Assembly (NCBI GenBank): GCA_947369085.1
Contig: CANBJR010000009.1
Coordinates: 1-64,000 of the forward strand
Direction: 5' to 3'
Source of the DNA: an uncultured Clostridia bacterium
GTDB taxonomy: Bacteria; Bacillota; Clostridia; Oscillospirales; Acutalibacteraceae
Length of the DNA: 64,000 nucleotides
The number at the start of each line of letters is the position of its first letter. The stretch's first letter is position 1. Positions 26,554 to 35,018 of the stretch are shown piece by piece. Position numbers and translations under genes: made by a program. The notes under the pieces are model-generated. The model did no database searches, had not been told where the DNA came from, and was given only the letters and a program-made list of their open reading frames with translations.

Positions 26554-29500
26554 TTAAATATCCTTTCTGTTGTGTTTTTTGAAATAATATAAGATATAAA
26601 TTACAGCAACAACTCCGAAAGCTGTTCCTGCAAAGTAAAACGGTAAAACACCACTTGCACCAGTTTCAGATAGAACAGATTTATTATCTATAACTGGGAA
26701 CTCAACATAGAGTGTTGTTTCGTTGTCTGCAGAAATTGTCACCGAAAGTTTTTTACCGTAAGGCATATATCCACTCGGGACAATTGTTTCTTCCAAGTAA
26801 TAGTCACCTGTCGGTAAATTACTTATAGACAAAGTGCCTTTTGGTGCAAGACAAGTGGTAGCGGCAGCAGAAGTGCCTTTGTATATATAAAGTCCATTTC
26901 CGGTTTGAGTACAAGCTACTGCTGTTCCGTCAGATTTGTATAGAACCCAACCTGACCCGACAAGAGCGTTACCAGAGCTGTCTTTCTTTGTAAGTTTCAG
27001 AGAACCGGTTTTGAGCGTATTCGTAATATGTGCAAATGTTACCGTACCGTCAGTATTAAGTTTAACCGTTACAGATTTTGGTATTTTATACTTAAATGGT
27101 ACTTTATAACTACCATCACTTTGCAGATAGCCAAGCTCCGTTACCTTATACGTTACAAGCTCATTGTTATCCGTTGAAGGAACGTAAATCGGTAAATCTT
27201 CTATTTCGGTTGTAAAGCCTGTTGAATCGGTAAAGACGTTTGCCGTGTATCCAAGGCTTGACTCAATCTTAAACCAAATGTTATCAACCTCGTTGTCCTC
27301 AGACGTTTTTTGAATTTGCAATTTGCCTGTTTTCACGCTGTTATGGCACGTATATGTATAACTGCGGTTTTCAAGCAAATTAAATGATACATCATCATTC
27401 TTCTTGTAACGGTTGGGAAGATAATACGTTCCGTCACTGGCTTTAAGACCTAATTCCGTGATTTTATATGTTATTTCGGTGTCATTTGAATCTAGTACAT
27501 ATACAGGAAGTCCCGACATTTTATTGCCGTTAACGTCATAGAAGACTAAACTGTTTGATGAAGCTTTACCATTTGAATCAGTCTGAACTACGAAGCTGTG
27601 AATCGCTTTACCGTTTGAATCATATCCAATTTCAGTATCATAGATTTCACCGGTATATTCAGACATATCCTCATAAGCTGAGATCTCAAAACACAAGCCT
27701 TCAATATAATCATCGTCAGATGTCTTAACTATGTTAATGTTGCCCGTGTCCGGTTTATTGTATACGTCATAGGTAATCGCTGTTGAAGCTGATAAATCAT
27801 CTGACTTGTATTCTGATACCTGTTTGCCTGTGTAAGTATCAGGGAAATAGTATGAACCGTCACCGCCCGGTGTCCTGAAGCCTAACTCTTCTACACGGTA
27901 CTTTATTCTAAGAGTAATAGCAGAATTCGGAACAGTGATACAGCTATATAACGGTTTTGAATTCTGCTCGCTGTATTTTGCAATTCCGTTATCGCCCGTG
28001 ACAATAGTACCGTAGTTTTTACCTGTCTGGTCAACAACGTTAAACCAGAAACCCGACCTTCTGCCGTCATATGACTGCTTGCTGATTTCAATGTCAGAAG
28101 TTTTTACGGTATTATTAAAGCTGTATGTCACACTTGAATTTGCAGTAAGTGTTTTTGTGTAGCCGTTGCTGTTTTTAACAGCTTCGGTTTGGCTGCCGTA
28201 ATAGTAGCGAGAGTATGCATATTCGCAGTCGCTAAAAGTATTGTTGGCAATGCCCTCATAGTAAGCACCTTTGTATTTGATACAGTTTTCAACCTTTACA
28301 GTCCAAGTAAATCCGCCGTAGCTTTTTTTACCGGGAGTGGTTTTAAATCCAAGCTCCTTGACCGTATAACTGATTTTGTTATTGTCTGAATCATAAACAG
28401 GTAATCCGGTATATTTTGCAGTACCTGTACTATCTGTTGCGACAGCGTTGTAAGTGTTTCCGAGATTGTCCGACAGTGCAAAATACAAGTTAGATACTAT
28501 TCCGTCATTAGATGTTTTTTTAATGACAATATTGCCCTTAACACTGTCCTCGTAAATATCCTGCACAACAGCAGTGTTAACGGTTGCATTTTTAATTGTG
28601 GGCGTTATGGGATAGACTGTAGTATCAAGATTATAGCCTGTTGGAGCAGTAATTTCTTTTATGTAGTAAGTCTGATTAACCTTTGCGGCATAATTAAACG
28701 TACCTTTACCGTTAATATCGGTTGTGAGCTGTGATACTAATACAGTAGCTTTTTCATCACTGTACAAACCATATACTGCACCCTTAACGCCCTGCCCCGA
28801 CTTGTTCATCTTGTGTAAGCCTATATATGCGTTCACAGGCTGTTCGTCAATAGGAACCTCCAACGGTGTATTCGTATTTTCCGCAATAAGAGCTTTTTCC
28901 TCTGATATAGGACGGTAAAAAGTAATATCGCTTAGTGCATATCCCGGTGGAGCTTCTACCTCTTTGATAACAATTGTACCTATAGGAACAGATACAAAAT
29001 TATTGAAATAATAAAAATCACTTGAAACATAATTCTCAGCCAAAAATGTGCTTGATAATTCAGTATAACCGTCCTCGTCTGTCTTTATGTACCAAGTACG
29101 TTTAAGAGTTTCAGAGTCAAGAGCAGGAGCAGTTTCACCGCTTGATACGTCATAATCTTTATCAATTACAGTAGAATAATACTGTATCTGAAAAACAGCA
29201 CCGCCAAGACCCTGATTAGTAGTTTCTCCGGTAACAGCGTTTTTCTTCTGCAGTATGATACCTACAGGGTCATTGATAGCCTTATCAGAGGGTTGATTTC
29301 CGGCAGTATTTACGGCTCTGAAAATTCGGATTCCATCAGAACTTATGCTACCGCAGTCTTTAAACTCATAAACTGTTTCATCAAGTTTATATCCCGGCGG
29401 AGCTTGAACCTCTTGAGCATAGAATTTAATATCATAACCAAGTTCTACATCATTACCGGAAATTTTATCGTACGCTATCGTACCCTTATCCTTGACATCG

Positions 29501-30708
29501 GTATTTCTGACTGTTTCAGAGCCTTTCCCATATCTACCGTAACCGTCTGAATCGGTAGTTATATAACTAAACAAACTACTTGTTTCGAAACTGGTGCCTT
29601 TATAAATGTTGTATTTAGCACCCTCAAGACTGTAACAGCTATTTTCATTGGTTATATCCGGATTTGCAGATGATTTTATTAACTGCAATTTAACATAGGG
29701 ATTATCCTTTAAATTTGTTCTGTAGACTACAGAGCCACTGACAGAAGTGCTTGTTTTCTTAAATTCATAAATCGTATCATCACGTGCAAAGCCTTTAGGA
29801 GGTATAACCTCTTTAGCGAAATATTTTTGATAAGGAACGTTTGCACCTTGATTTTTACCGCTTACTACATTTCCACTTCCGTATCGGCCATATCCGTCTT
29901 TGTCGGTTTCAATATAGCCAAAGTAACTCTCTTTACGGCAACTGCTATCGGTGTAAATGTTGTATTTTGCACCGGATAAATCCGTATATTTAGCTCGGTT
30001 ATTATTAGTTGACTTTTGTAGTTGGAGCTTTATATACGGTACACCCATTTTGACTACTACATATAACGGATTATTTGCTTTTGGTGTTATAACAGTCTGT
30101 ACGTTACCTCTTTTGTTACCTACAGCATCTATGCTGTGCCATAATATGTCACTCTTTCCGTTACCCCAGTAAATTCCAATATGGTGGTCATCTTTTATTG
30201 AAGTTTCAGAACCATTGAACATCCAAATAATATCGCCTTTAGTCAAATATCCTGACTTAAGCATTTCGGTTTTTGAGCTAAAATACTTACGTGAAATATT
30301 ATTGCTTGTATAGAAAGTGTACCAACCTATGTCTGCAGGAATTATATCTGTATTTCCTCCGCTTGCTTTGGTAGCCTTATAGAGTACGTGCCATACAAAC
30401 CCTGTACAGTTCATTGCGGCTTGTCCCGGTGTATCGTATTTCCCGTAAGCACCCTTACAATCTCCGTTTGGATTACGATAGTCGTATGTTTCATAAGGAG
30501 TTCCAATATAATAGTTGTCATACTCGTGGGAGGTAAGCCAATCCATATATGTTTGTGGATTCATACCTAACACCTGAGATATTGTTTTTCCTTTAATCTC
30601 AGACGGCAAGGTTGCCGCACTCGCAGAAACAGACGACAAAGGTATCATTGATAGCACAAGGGCAATGGTAAGAAGTACTGCAAATGTTCTATTAATAATT
30701 TTCTTCAT
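26554..30708 (-). CDS. Large Cna-B repeat surface protein with NlpC/P60-like N-domain and LSETG anchor
   Basis: 1384 aa. Signal peptide (about 1-32, ASA), then a domain of about 180 residues with AMNCTGFVWHVLY and DDHHIGIYWGN that looks like an NlpC/P60-type Cys-His hydrolase or adhesin fold. After it come about ten SpaA/Cna-B prealbumin-like domains (for example GAKYNIYTD, GAVFQIQYYS, GAVYGLYSDE). It ends LSETG, a membrane helix and KKHNRKDI, so the sorting signal has Ser in place of the usual Pro. It is probably the tip or base pilin. Start ATG 30708 with GGAAGGAG; its start codon overlaps the stop of a 25-aa leader ORF. Confidence 0.88.
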   Translation of the reverse strand: MKKIINRTFAVLLTIALVLSMIPLSSVSASAATLPSEIKGKTISQVLGMNPQTYMDWLTSHEYDNYYIGTPYETYDYRNPNGDCKGAYGKYDTPGQAAMNCTGFVWHVLYKATKASGGNTDIIPADIGWYTFYTSNNISRKYFSSKTEMLKSGYLTKGDIIWMFNGSETSIKDDHHIGIYWGNGKSDILWHSIDAVGNKRGNVQTVITPKANNPLYVVVKMGVPYIKLQLQKSTNNNRAKYTDLSGAKYNIYTDSSCRKESYFGYIETDKDGYGRYGSGNVVSGKNQGANVPYQKYFAKEVIPPKGFARDDTIYEFKKTSTSVSGSVVYRTNLKDNPYVKLQLIKSSANPDITNENSCYSLEGAKYNIYKGTSFETSSLFSYITTDSDGYGRYGKGSETVRNTDVKDKGTIAYDKISGNDVELGYDIKFYAQEVQAPPGYKLDETVYEFKDCGSISSDGIRIFRAVNTAGNQPSDKAINDPVGIILQKKNAVTGETTNQGLGGAVFQIQYYSTVIDKDYDVSSGETAPALDSETLKRTWYIKTDEDGYTELSSTFLAENYVSSDFYYFNNFVSVPIGTIVIKEVEAPPGYALSDITFYRPISEEKALIAENTNTPLEVPIDEQPVNAYIGLHKMNKSGQGVKGAVYGLYSDEKATVLVSQLTTDINGKGTFNYAAKVNQTYYIKEITAPTGYNLDTTVYPITPTIKNATVNTAVVQDIYEDSVKGNIVIKKTSNDGIVSNLYFALSDNLGNTYNAVATDSTGTAKYTGLPVYDSDNNKISYTVKELGFKTTPGKKSYGGFTWTVKVENCIKYKGAYYEGIANNTFSDCEYAYSRYYYGSQTEAVKNSNGYTKTLTANSSVTYSFNNTVKTSDIEISKQSYDGRRSGFWFNVVDQTGKNYGTIVTGDNGIAKYSEQNSKPLYSCITVPNSAITLRIKYRVEELGFRTPGGDGSYYFPDTYTGKQVSEYKSDDLSASTAITYDVYNKPDTGNINIVKTSDDDYIEGLCFEISAYEDMSEYTGEIYDTEIGYDSNGKAIHSFVVQTDSNGKASSNSLVFYDVNGNKMSGLPVYVLDSNDTEITYKITELGLKASDGTYYLPNRYKKNDDVSFNLLENRSYTYTCHNSVKTGKLQIQKTSEDNEVDNIWFKIESSLGYTANVFTDSTGFTTEIEDLPIYVPSTDNNELVTYKVTELGYLQSDGSYKVPFKYKIPKSVTVKLNTDGTVTFAHITNTLKTGSLKLTKKDSSGNALVGSGWVLYKSDGTAVACTQTGNGLYIYKGTSAAATTCLAPKGTLSISNLPTGDYYLEETIVPSGYMPYGKKLSVTISADNETTLYVEFPVIDNKSVLSETGASGVLPFYFAGTAFGVVAVIYILYYFKKHNRKDI

Positions 30709-30782
30709 TTTTTACTCCTTCCTATTAAAAATAAGAATAGGTTTGATAATTGAACTTTCGGAGAAGCTCTGCTAAAAATCAT
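30705..30782 (-). CDS. 25-aa leader peptide of the surface operon
   Basis: ATG 30782 is preceded by AAAGGGGTG at good spacing. The peptide begins MIFSRASPKVQ, is hydrophobic in the middle (LFLFLIG), and its TGA overlaps the ATG of the large surface protein (ATGA). It is the first ORF after promoter motif C, suggesting translational coupling. Confidence 0.45.
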   Translation of the reverse strand: MIFSRASPKVQLSNLFLFLIGRSKK

Positions 30783-30820
30783 ATAATCACCCCTTTTTAT
30801 ACTTGTAAAAAGTTTTCTGT

Positions 30821-30852
30821 ATATATTCCGTAAAAAACTGCATTTGTCACCC
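30821..30852 (-). promoter_or_regulatory. Repeated 32-bp promoter motif, copy C (upstream of surface operon)
   Basis: GGGTGACAAA, 12 nt, CGGAATATAT on the - strand, matching copies A and B at every conserved position and in spacing. It lies just downstream of the terminator at 30930-30969 and points into the leader ORF and the pilus genes. Confidence 0.7.
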
Positions 30853-30929
30853 TTTGAAATAATAACAAGATAAAAAACAACTACAATTAGCAAATTATGA
30901 CAATAAACAAAAAATACCCTGCATAGCAG

Positions 30930-30969
30930 AGCAAAAAGAAAAGGGCAGAGCTTTTAAACTCTGCCCTTA
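30930..30969 (-). terminator. Rho-independent terminator after the Ig-like repeat gene
   Basis: GGGCAGAG (30943-30950) pairs with CTCTGCCC (30960-30967); on the - strand the stem is followed by TTTTCTTTTT. It ends the operon 33455-30991 and insulates promoter C. Confidence 0.85.
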
Positions 30970-30990
30970 ATTATTCTTCTGTTTATGATG

Positions 30991-32679
30991 TTAATAGTAA
31001 CCTGCTTCCTTAACAAGTACCTTTTCAGTCCACGCTTCCTTTACAACCTTTGTTTCCCAATGTCCTTCTTCCGGCACCTCGACTGTTTTTGTACCGACCT
31101 GTACATTAACCGTATCTACTCTGTAACTGCCATAAATATGACCGTTCTCGCCATTTGCCGCCCAAAAAATATGTTGTTTACGTACAGATAAGTCAGTTAC
31201 ATCGGCATTACAATCATTACACAGAATTACACCTTGCTCTTCATAAATCGGCTCTTCATAGGTATAAGCTGCTTTATCCACAACCCATACTTTCTTTGTT
31301 TCTGCCGGGTGATTTACTGTTTTATAAACCGCATCGTGCCACTCGCCGGGAACAGTCACATTACATTCGGCTTTTTTTCCATTATATGTCATAATTGTAA
31401 TTGTTGCAGTACCTTTACTTTTTGCAACAATTTCTGCTTTGTTTGCAGTCGTTTTTTTCACTGTTGCTACGTCTGTGTCACTACTGCTCCAAGTAAAAAA
31501 CTTTGAATATGAACCGCTGTTTGTGCTTTCAGATATTACAAATTTTTCGCCTGCTCCAAGTGTCACGCTTGATGTGTCCACCTTAACGCTATTTGGAGCT
31601 GATTTTACAGTCACTTTGCAAGTCGCAGTCTTGCCGTTATAAGTCTTAATTGTAATATAAGCCGTTCCATTGCTCTTTGCAGTGATTTCAGCTTTGTTTG
31701 CGGTAGTTTTCTTTACTGTTGCTACTGCGGTATTGTTACTGCTCCAAGAAAAAAACTTTGAATATGAACCGCTGTTTGTGCTTTCAGATATTACAAATTT
31801 TTCGCCTGCTCCAAGTGTCACGCTTGATGTGTCCACCTTAACGCTATTTGGAGCTGATTTTACAGTCACTTTGCAAGTCGCAGTCTTGCCGTTATAAGTC
31901 TTAATTGTAATATAAGCCGTTCCATTGCTCTTTGCAGTGATTTCAGCTTTGTTTGCGGTAGTTTTCTTTACTGTTGCTACTGCGGTATTGTTACTGCTCC
32001 AAGAAAAAAACTTTGAATATGAACCGCTGTTTGTGCTTTCAGATATTACAAATTTTTCGCCTGCTCCAAGTGTCACGCTTGATGTGTCCACCTTAACGCT
32101 ATTTGGAGCTGATTTTACAGTCACTTTGCAAGTCGCAGTCTTGCCGTTATAAGTCTTAATTGTAATATAAGCCGTTCCATTGCTCTTTGCAGTGATTTCA
32201 GCTTTGTTTGCGGTAGTTTTCTTTACTGTTGCTACTGCGGTATTGTTACTGCTCCAAGAAAAAAACTTTGAATATGAACCGCTGTTTGTGCTTTCAGATA
32301 TTACAAATTTTTCGCCTGCGCCAAGTGTCACACTCGATGTATTGACTTTAACGCTATTTGGAGCTGATTTTACAGTCACTTTGCAAGTAATAGTTTTACC
32401 GTTGGAAGCCTTTGATGTTATGTTGGCTGTACCGACTTTCTTTGCAGTAATTTTACTGGAACTGACAGTTGCTACACTTGTATTCGAACTGCTCCATTTA
32501 AGATTATTAGCAAGAGTATATGTTTCACCTACGCCAAGAGTTACGCTTGTGTTGCTATCCTGTTGTGATGCAGAAACAGATGATGCATTTGCACTTATTT
32601 CTGTTGCATTTACCGCAGTAAAAGAACTTGTTGCAATAATAATTGCCGAGATAACAGCTGTTAATAATTTTTTCTTCAT
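30991..32679 (-). CDS. Secreted bacterial Ig-like (BIG_2) repeat protein
   Basis: 562 aa. Signal peptide (about 1-26), one diverged Ig-like domain, then four 85-residue Ig-like repeats of the BIG_2 type (each with LGAGEKFVISESTNSG, WSSNNTAVATV and GTAYITIKTYNGK). The C-terminal domain of about 115 residues contains CNDC and several repeats of a short valine-rich pattern. No LPXTG or membrane anchor is seen, so it is either released or held by another protein. GGAGGT before ATG 32679. Probably a cell-surface adhesin or spacer. Confidence 0.85.
   Translation of the reverse strand: MKKKLLTAVISAIIIATSSFTAVNATEISANASSVSASQQDSNTSVTLGVGETYTLANNLKWSSSNTSVATVSSSKITAKKVGTANITSKASNGKTITCKVTVKSAPNSVKVNTSSVTLGAGEKFVISESTNSGSYSKFFSWSSNNTAVATVKKTTANKAEITAKSNGTAYITIKTYNGKTATCKVTVKSAPNSVKVDTSSVTLGAGEKFVISESTNSGSYSKFFSWSSNNTAVATVKKTTANKAEITAKSNGTAYITIKTYNGKTATCKVTVKSAPNSVKVDTSSVTLGAGEKFVISESTNSGSYSKFFSWSSNNTAVATVKKTTANKAEITAKSNGTAYITIKTYNGKTATCKVTVKSAPNSVKVDTSSVTLGAGEKFVISESTNSGSYSKFFTWSSSDTDVATVKKTTANKAEIVAKSKGTATITIMTYNGKKAECNVTVPGEWHDAVYKTVNHPAETKKVWVVDKAAYTYEEPIYEEQGVILCNDCNADVTDLSVRKQHIFWAANGENGHIYGSYRVDTVNVQVGTKTVEVPEEGHWETKVVKEAWTEKVLVKEAGYY
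31676..32185. repeat. Perfect 255-bp tandem repeats inside the Ig-like gene
   Basis: The units 31676-31930 and 31931-32185 appear identical base for base. Diverged copies flank them on both sides (about 31421-31675 and 32186-32370). The identity at third codon positions implies very recent duplication or gene conversion, and copy number is probably variable. Confidence 0.85.
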
Positions 32680-32690
32680 AAGTAGACCTC

Positions 32691-33455
32691 CTATTTGTTT
32701 TTCTTATTTTTAATAGCCATATATCCAACAGCACTAATACCAATAATTACGGCTCCACCGAGTACAGATAGAATAATTATCTGACCGGAACTCATACCAT
32801 TATTACTGTTATTAACTGCTGTATCTTTTGTAGCTTCAACAGCTTCTTTAGTTTCAACAACTTCATTTTTATTTTCATTCGCAGAAGTGTGTTTTTCAGA
32901 TATAGCATAAACTTTGCTTCCCTGATTGTTTGTTTCTGATTTGTTCTCAATAGGGGAAATTGTTGTTGTTTGCTCTGACTCTGATTCAAGGTGATAACGG
33001 TCATACGATTTAATCATATTACCCTTACTGTCAGTACAAATGAAATCGTCTTTTTTAGAGTCATAAGTCCAGTTATATTTATTGCCATCCTTGTCAACTT
33101 CATAGATATTACCATCGTCATCTATACCTATTGTAACATCAGAAAATACATTTTTCATATGCTCGTAAAATTCTTTGGCTACATCGCTTACAGTAATATC
33201 TTTATTCAGAGGTTCATAATCCTTGAGATATTCTCTCATTTCATATCGGGCAATAGAAACTTCTAAAGCAACGTGTTCCGGGATAACATCTTCTTTATAG
33301 TGTATATTTCTGTCCTCATATATGCTCCATACCTCACTCAACAACTCAGCTTTTTCAAGCTCATAAGCCTTTTTATACAATGCAGATGCGCTGATTGTTT
33401 GCAGAATAATTAACAGAAAGGTAATTCCTACAATTATAGGTGTTTTTGTTTTCAT
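32691..33455 (-). CDS. Secreted, C-terminally membrane-anchored protein
   Basis: 254 aa. N-terminal signal/anchor (about 5-25), a helical charged region, a segment resembling a small beta domain (GIDDDGNIYEVDKDGNKYNWTYDSKK, broken across residues about 109-134), a Ser/Thr/Glu-rich stalk, then a membrane helix (about 226-248) and KNKKNK. Topology resembles DUF4366 surface proteins of ICEs. GGAGG before ATG 33455. Driven by promoter P2 and cotranscribed with the Ig-like gene 11 bp downstream. Confidence 0.65.
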   Translation of the reverse strand: MKTKTPIIVGITFLLIILQTISASALYKKAYELEKAELLSEVWSIYEDRNIHYKEDVIPEHVALEVSIARYEMREYLKDYEPLNKDITVSDVAKEFYEHMKNVFSDVTIGIDDDGNIYEVDKDGNKYNWTYDSKKDDFICTDSKGNMIKSYDRYHLESESEQTTTISPIENKSETNNQGSKVYAISEKHTSANENKNEVVETKEAVEATKDTAVNNSNNGMSSGQIIILSVLGGAVIIGISAVGYMAIKNKKNK

Positions 33456-33504
33456 AAAATTCCTCCAATACTGATTTTAAGATTTAGTATCTTTCTTTAA
33501 TTAT

Positions 33505-33533
33505 ATTATATATGACAATGCAATCGTTGTCAA
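33505..33533 (-). promoter_or_regulatory. Sigma-A promoter with dyad operator (copy P2)
   Basis: TTGACA, 17 nt, TATAAT on the - strand, with the imperfect 18-bp dyad GACAACGATTGCATTGTC over the -35 and spacer. From the run AAAATCATACTTGACA through the -10 it differs from P1 (5637-5665) at only four positions. It lies between the end of the conjugation operon (33553) and the gene at 33455. Confidence 0.85.
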
Positions 33534-33552
33534 GTATGATTTTTTATTATTT

Positions 33553-34569
33553 TTACCATCTATCAAAGAACAGTACATTTTTATATTGCAAAATGAAGTT
33601 TTGCGTTGAATGAAAATTATTCGGCTTATTATTGTAATAATCTTCTGTACACATATAAAATAGTCGGTGTTTAACAGCAAGTCCGTTATCGTCAAAAATA
33701 AATTTTACTGCGTTAATTGCATTTTGACTTTTTCCGATGTCTGTTCTGCCAACGTATCCCATACCCCTGATAACATCTTCTATCGAAGTATATCCGTCAT
33801 ATACTATAGCACACTTGATAGATTGGGCAATAAGGCAAGCACCTATGTAGCTTCCTCCAAATTCTCCTGTTACAATACGCTCAAGTAAATCTCTGTCTTT
33901 TTCCGAGAGTTTTATTTTATTCAGATGAAAGTCTTTTGTGTCTTTTTTTGTTTTTATTAAAATACTTGAAGTAGGGGAATATGTATCGTTAACAATAGTA
34001 ATATTCTTATTCCCTTTTAATATAATCCTATCTGTGGGATATGTCAATACTTCCTTTTTAAGACATTTGCGTGATATTAATTCTCCGTTTATATATTTGT
34101 TTTCGTAAATATATTCTTTGCTTCCTTTTTTACCTGGTAAAATCTTTTCTTCCCCAACAAAGAGCTTGTCAGTTTCCTGAATAACCGTTTCATATGGGAT
34201 TTCTTTGTGTTCGGGATATATTGAAAATGTAACACGGTCAATAATCAAATGTTGACCTGGATAAACTTCATCTGTCAGTTTTGCATTTATAACATCATCA
34301 GATGATAATGTTATCTGAAGATATTTCAGCACATCACTTACATTTCCTATTGGCACGGAATATATGCGCTGAGTTCCGTCAACTGAAACAATAATACTTG
34401 TATGTATCGTTGTTGAAATAAGTTGTTTGTTAATATCAGGCTGTTCATAATGAACAGCCTGACTGTTTGCACCCTTTACGGGTGCTGTATTGAGTAATAC
34501 TGCCATAATAAATATGACAATCAAAAAGGAGAGCTTTGTTAATGTATTTTTTATATGTAATGTTTTCAT
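33553..34569 (-). CDS. G5-domain protein with SleB-like hydrolase C-terminus
   Basis: 338 aa: signal/anchor (about 12-33), a DUF348-like segment, a G5 domain (about 130-195; YETVIQETDKLFVGEEKI ... TYPTDRIILKG) and a C-terminal Hydrolase_2/SleB-like domain (LLERIVTGEFGG near 228). Such proteins bind and cut peptidoglycan. In the transfer operon it likely opens the wall for the secretion channel. Last gene of the long leftward conjugation operon. Confidence 0.8.
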   Translation of the reverse strand: MKTLHIKNTLTKLSFLIVIFIMAVLLNTAPVKGANSQAVHYEQPDINKQLISTTIHTSIIVSVDGTQRIYSVPIGNVSDVLKYLQITLSSDDVINAKLTDEVYPGQHLIIDRVTFSIYPEHKEIPYETVIQETDKLFVGEEKILPGKKGSKEYIYENKYINGELISRKCLKKEVLTYPTDRIILKGNKNITIVNDTYSPTSSILIKTKKDTKDFHLNKIKLSEKDRDLLERIVTGEFGGSYIGACLIAQSIKCAIVYDGYTSIEDVIRGMGYVGRTDIGKSQNAINAVKFIFDDNGLAVKHRLFYMCTEDYYNNKPNNFHSTQNFILQYKNVLFFDRW

Positions 34570-34577
34570 AGTAATTC

Positions 34578-35015
34578 CTAAAAATTAGTTCCGCTTTTTC
34601 GGGTAAATTCTGCCGTATGTTGTTGTTCAAGATTTTGTTGTGAATTATTATTGTCTGATATAGTTTTGGCATTCTGTAAAATCTGATTGCGTGATACCAA
34701 AAAAGACCTTTTATTCTTTCTTACATTTTTTTCTTTTTCTGACAACTCGTTATCTATAACAGGCTTGTCCTGCTGCTTTTCTTCTTCCTTAACTCCTATA
34801 TTATCAATATCAAGATTAATAATATTATTAAGTACATTGGCAGCATTATCTTTGCCGAGCGCAGACTCGTTTATGTACGCTCGGCAAAGTAACTGTTGCA
34901 TATCACGAGGGTACTGCTCAAGCTGTGATACCGATATGTTCATAAGTTCAGCTATTTCCGGTAACAGTTTTTCATATTCATTATTTTGTTCAAGTCTTGA
35001 GAGTTCCCGTTCCAT
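34578..35015 (-). CDS. ICE hypothetical protein with RNQI-NAKTIS tail
   Basis: 145 aa, hydrophilic and helical. Residues about 108-120 read RNQILQNAKTIS, nearly the same as RNQIKENAKTIS at the end of the PcfB-like protein (47110-47580). AGGAAG before ATG 35015; four bp from topB. Function unknown; the shared tail suggests a common partner such as VirD4. Confidence 0.6.
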   Translation of the reverse strand: MERELSRLEQNNEYEKLLPEIAELMNISVSQLEQYPRDMQQLLCRAYINESALGKDNAANVLNNIINLDIDNIGVKEEEKQQDKPVIDNELSEKEKNVRKNKRSFLVSRNQILQNAKTISDNNNSQQNLEQQHTAEFTRKSGTNF

Positions 35016-35018
35016 TTG

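Noticed and set aside
31439-32713. Open frames on the + strand across the Ig-like repeats
   Set aside because: They are mirror frames of a tandem-repeat gene, lack ribosome binding sites, and repeat with the 255-bp period.
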